Part shown: piece by piece, positions 61,770 to 64,000 of the stretch
Layout of the letters: each line of letters begins with the position of its first letter
Position numbering within the stretch: position 1 is the first letter of the stretch
Origin: Polytrichum commune
Taxonomy: Eukaryota > Streptophyta > Polytrichopsida > Polytrichales > Polytrichaceae
DNA length: 64,000 bases
Direction of reading: 5' to 3'
Assembly (NCBI GenBank): GCA_950295325.1
Contig: OX485806.1
Coordinates: 21,392,001 to 21,456,000 of the forward strand
Notes under the pieces: generated by a model
Told to the model about the DNA's origin: nothing
The model's input: only the letters and a program-made list of their open reading frames with translations
The model's database searches: none
Made by a program: the position numbers and the translations under genes

Positions 61770-61930
61770 AAGCTTATCTCGAATTCCGTGCACCCACGTA
61801 GGGATTACCAAGATACGCCATGCTTTGCAAGCACCCGTGCATGGGCTTCGTAACCCAAGGTAGCCACAATAAACCCTAGCTTCCTAGGGACATCTCTAGG
61901 TCGCATTTAGCACATGCTTACAATGCACCC
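61770..61930 (+). repeat. Dispersed inverted repeat, left arm
   Basis: Contains ATACGCCATGCTTTGCAAGC, TAACCC and CCCTAGCT..CCTAGG, which recur in inverted orientation at 63210-63370. Confidence 0.6.
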
Positions 61931-63209
61931 GAGGTTGTCGAGGTACCCTCACAAGTATTTTTGGGCAGCTTAGGTGAAATAATGTATGGGCACCTCAAAA
62001 TAATTTCTTGGACAACCCGAATTTAACCATTTGGGGGAAAAGAAGGAAAAGAGGATGAAGTAAATAAGCATTTTCAAAGACAACCTTGTCTTCGAACATC
62101 ACCACCTGTTACAATGTCCCTTTGAGTCATCAGCTTTAACATCCTCAAAATGGTCATAAATGATTTTAATTTCTTTTTTTTAATTTCTTTGATTGTGTGT
62201 GATTTGAAATTTTCTAACATTTCCTTCAAATAATTATTCCAATGCAATAGAAATTACCCGAACATCAATTGGGTTGGTAAATGCTTGCGAATAGGAGTTT
62301 AACCATTAAACGCACTTGGGCATTTTGAGGTGAATTCGGGTGAACACAGTGACTTTGGGTTTAGACATGGCAATTGATGCATACTTAACCCATGTTTAGT
62401 GAGAACTAACCCTATGGATGTGAGCTATTTGTTGTTTAGTTTGTTTTGTACGTGTATGTGCCACCTGTAAGTACAATATAGTATTTTCTATAGGAGGTGG
62501 TTTTGGAACTTGCAATATTGGCAACTTTTTTTTGAAGTGAAAGAATGACAACTTCCCTATCAAACTAATATAATTTGCTAAAAACAATATGGAAAACCTC
62601 TTCAACAATTCAAACCCAATGCACTAGGAAAGACCAACCAATGAATCACTTGCCTTAACCATGCTAAATGTTGTCTCCAATAAGCTCATAGGTTTAACCT
62701 AATAAATGGACACTTTATTAATACAATTGGAAAATCCAAACGGAGGATGTTTTTCAAATGCCAATTTCTACGACCAAACAAAATTCCAACCCAATCGAAC
62801 AAGATATACTATGTGAAATCAAGTACCAACACATGAAACCTCAAACATTTGCCTTGGTTTTGTGAGGTGTCACCACACGATTCGTTGACCTATTGATTGG
62901 TGCTAGTTCGAACGCATGCCCTAATGGGATGGTGGAACCCTCTTCCCACATAATTTTTCCCTAGCCTGCTTACTTAAATGTTTTCAGAACCTTTTTTGGG
63001 AGCTCAGATACTTCAAAACCATATATAACTTTTGACCAAAATACATACCATTTTGGACATATTAACTCTAAAACATTAAAACAAATATGGATCGTATATG
63101 ATCCAAATGCATTTAGGGATTAAAGTGCTAGAAACAAGGACAACCTTCATTCTTGATTCTTGACAAATCGGGCTGAGGGTGTGCCCAATGTTTTTGTATA
63201 GTATACCCT
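61931..63209. other. Between the inverted arms, no gene recognised
   Basis: AT-rich. Open frames up to about 70 codons, without domains. Confidence 0.4.
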
Positions 63210-63370
63210 ATGAGGCAACCTAGGGTGCAAAAGTTAGCATGGGCTCATTCCTAGGCGAGCTAGGGTTATGGACACCGCACAAGGATGCTTGCAAAGCATG
63301 GCGTATTTGGTAGTCCCACGCATGCAAAATTGTGGTGGGCATTGCATGTAAGGTTTGTGAGCCTAAAACA
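63210..63370 (-). repeat. Dispersed inverted repeat, right arm
   Basis: TGCTTGCAAAGCATGGCGTAT at about 63285-63305 is the inverse of the left-arm core. Flanking similarity extends over about 150 bases with gaps. Confidence 0.6.
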
Positions 63371-64000
63371 ACTTACTTTTCTCAAAATGGTTACCAATGT
63401 ACAACACTCCTAGATTTGTATCGTAGGATGAGGAGACGTGTTACAATTTGGACGATTTAGAGTTGCCTTTTGGTTTACACTCACATACCTTGTAGCCATT
63501 TGTTTTGTGAGGGTGAGCTAATTGGTGGGGACTAGGTCACACATTGCATATGATTGAGGAGACGTCCCCCACCAAATAAGGTCAAAAGGAAAGTATCGCA
63601 TATGAGTGTCTAAGAAATACGACTCAACCTGAGCTTGGCGTGAGTGAGAGACACTTCACCCTTAATCAACGGCTTAGCTCATGTGTAAGTGATACCCATG
63701 ACATGTTTATAGGTTCCATATGAGTGTCCCTCACAAACATCTATGTTAAATACCCACATTCTTGTAGTTTCAACCTTTAAAGGCCCGAATGGCCCATTAT
63801 GGTTCACCTACACAACCACATTTTTAGTGAACCTTGCAAAGTACGGCCCACAATCAAATTGTATGATTCACCTTCTAGAGATGTCAAAATTATTAAAATG
63901 TTCAATCTCAAATGTTGAATACATGTTGTATAAACTAGTGTATTTAAAAGACAACAAAACTTTGACCATTCAAACCCATGAAATTTGGTCCAATCATCAC
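63371..64000. other. Window end, nothing recognised
   Basis: No supported feature. Confidence 0.4.

Overview
The window looks like nuclear DNA of a land plant or other streptophyte. It is AT-rich, with spliceosomal introns, short internal TTTAGGG (plant-type telomere) tracts, a tRNA-headed SINE, Ty1/copia and LINE debris, many small terminal-inverted-repeat elements, and three copies of a bHLH gene that carries a plant-style C-terminal ACT-like region. I cannot name the species. The DUF7869-type gene with a neighbouring DGQH-motif gene made me think of a non-seed lineage, but that is a guess.

Left part (1-11,100). Two probable genes point away from each other. The left one (minus strand, 1-1,181) runs off the window edge and carries a DGQH motif like that of ParB/DndB-type proteins. 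The right one (plus strand, 5,992-9,081, one intron) encodes a roughly 983-residue DUF7869-type protein. Just upstream of each start codon is an array of a related palindromic motif built on the half-site GTTTGGGTCG (1,205-1,745 and 5,390-5,826). The right array has seven units at an exact 64-base period. This matched pair of arrays is the most unusual feature of the window. Beyond the right gene lies a Tourist-like element that itself contains telomere-like repeats.

Middle and right (about 11,100-60,430). A unit of about 15 kb is present three times in the same orientation: A (about 11,100-26,235), B (about 27,242-41,470) and a more diverged C (about 42,180-48,612, continuing at about 55,250-60,430 after a 6.6 kb interruption). 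Each copy carries one minus-strand bHLH-ACT gene whose three visible exons join in frame: A 14,704-17,138, B 30,558-32,986, C 45,443-47,857. Intron 2 of every copy is filled with a degenerate minisatellite. Alignment of the copies gives empty and filled sites for many insertions: a 226-bp hAT-like MITE, a 4-bp-TSD MITE, a Stowaway-like MITE, a 1 kb element with CCGGT-rich internal repeats, a fold-back Mutator-like element and a SINE. A copia fragment sits at the A/B junction, and a LINE RNase H fragment sits in the interruption of C.

Right end (60,430-64,000). No gene was recognised; there is one dispersed inverted-repeat pair.

All gene models are read from the sequence by eye. Splice sites were chosen by consensus, by frame, and by agreement among the three bHLH copies.
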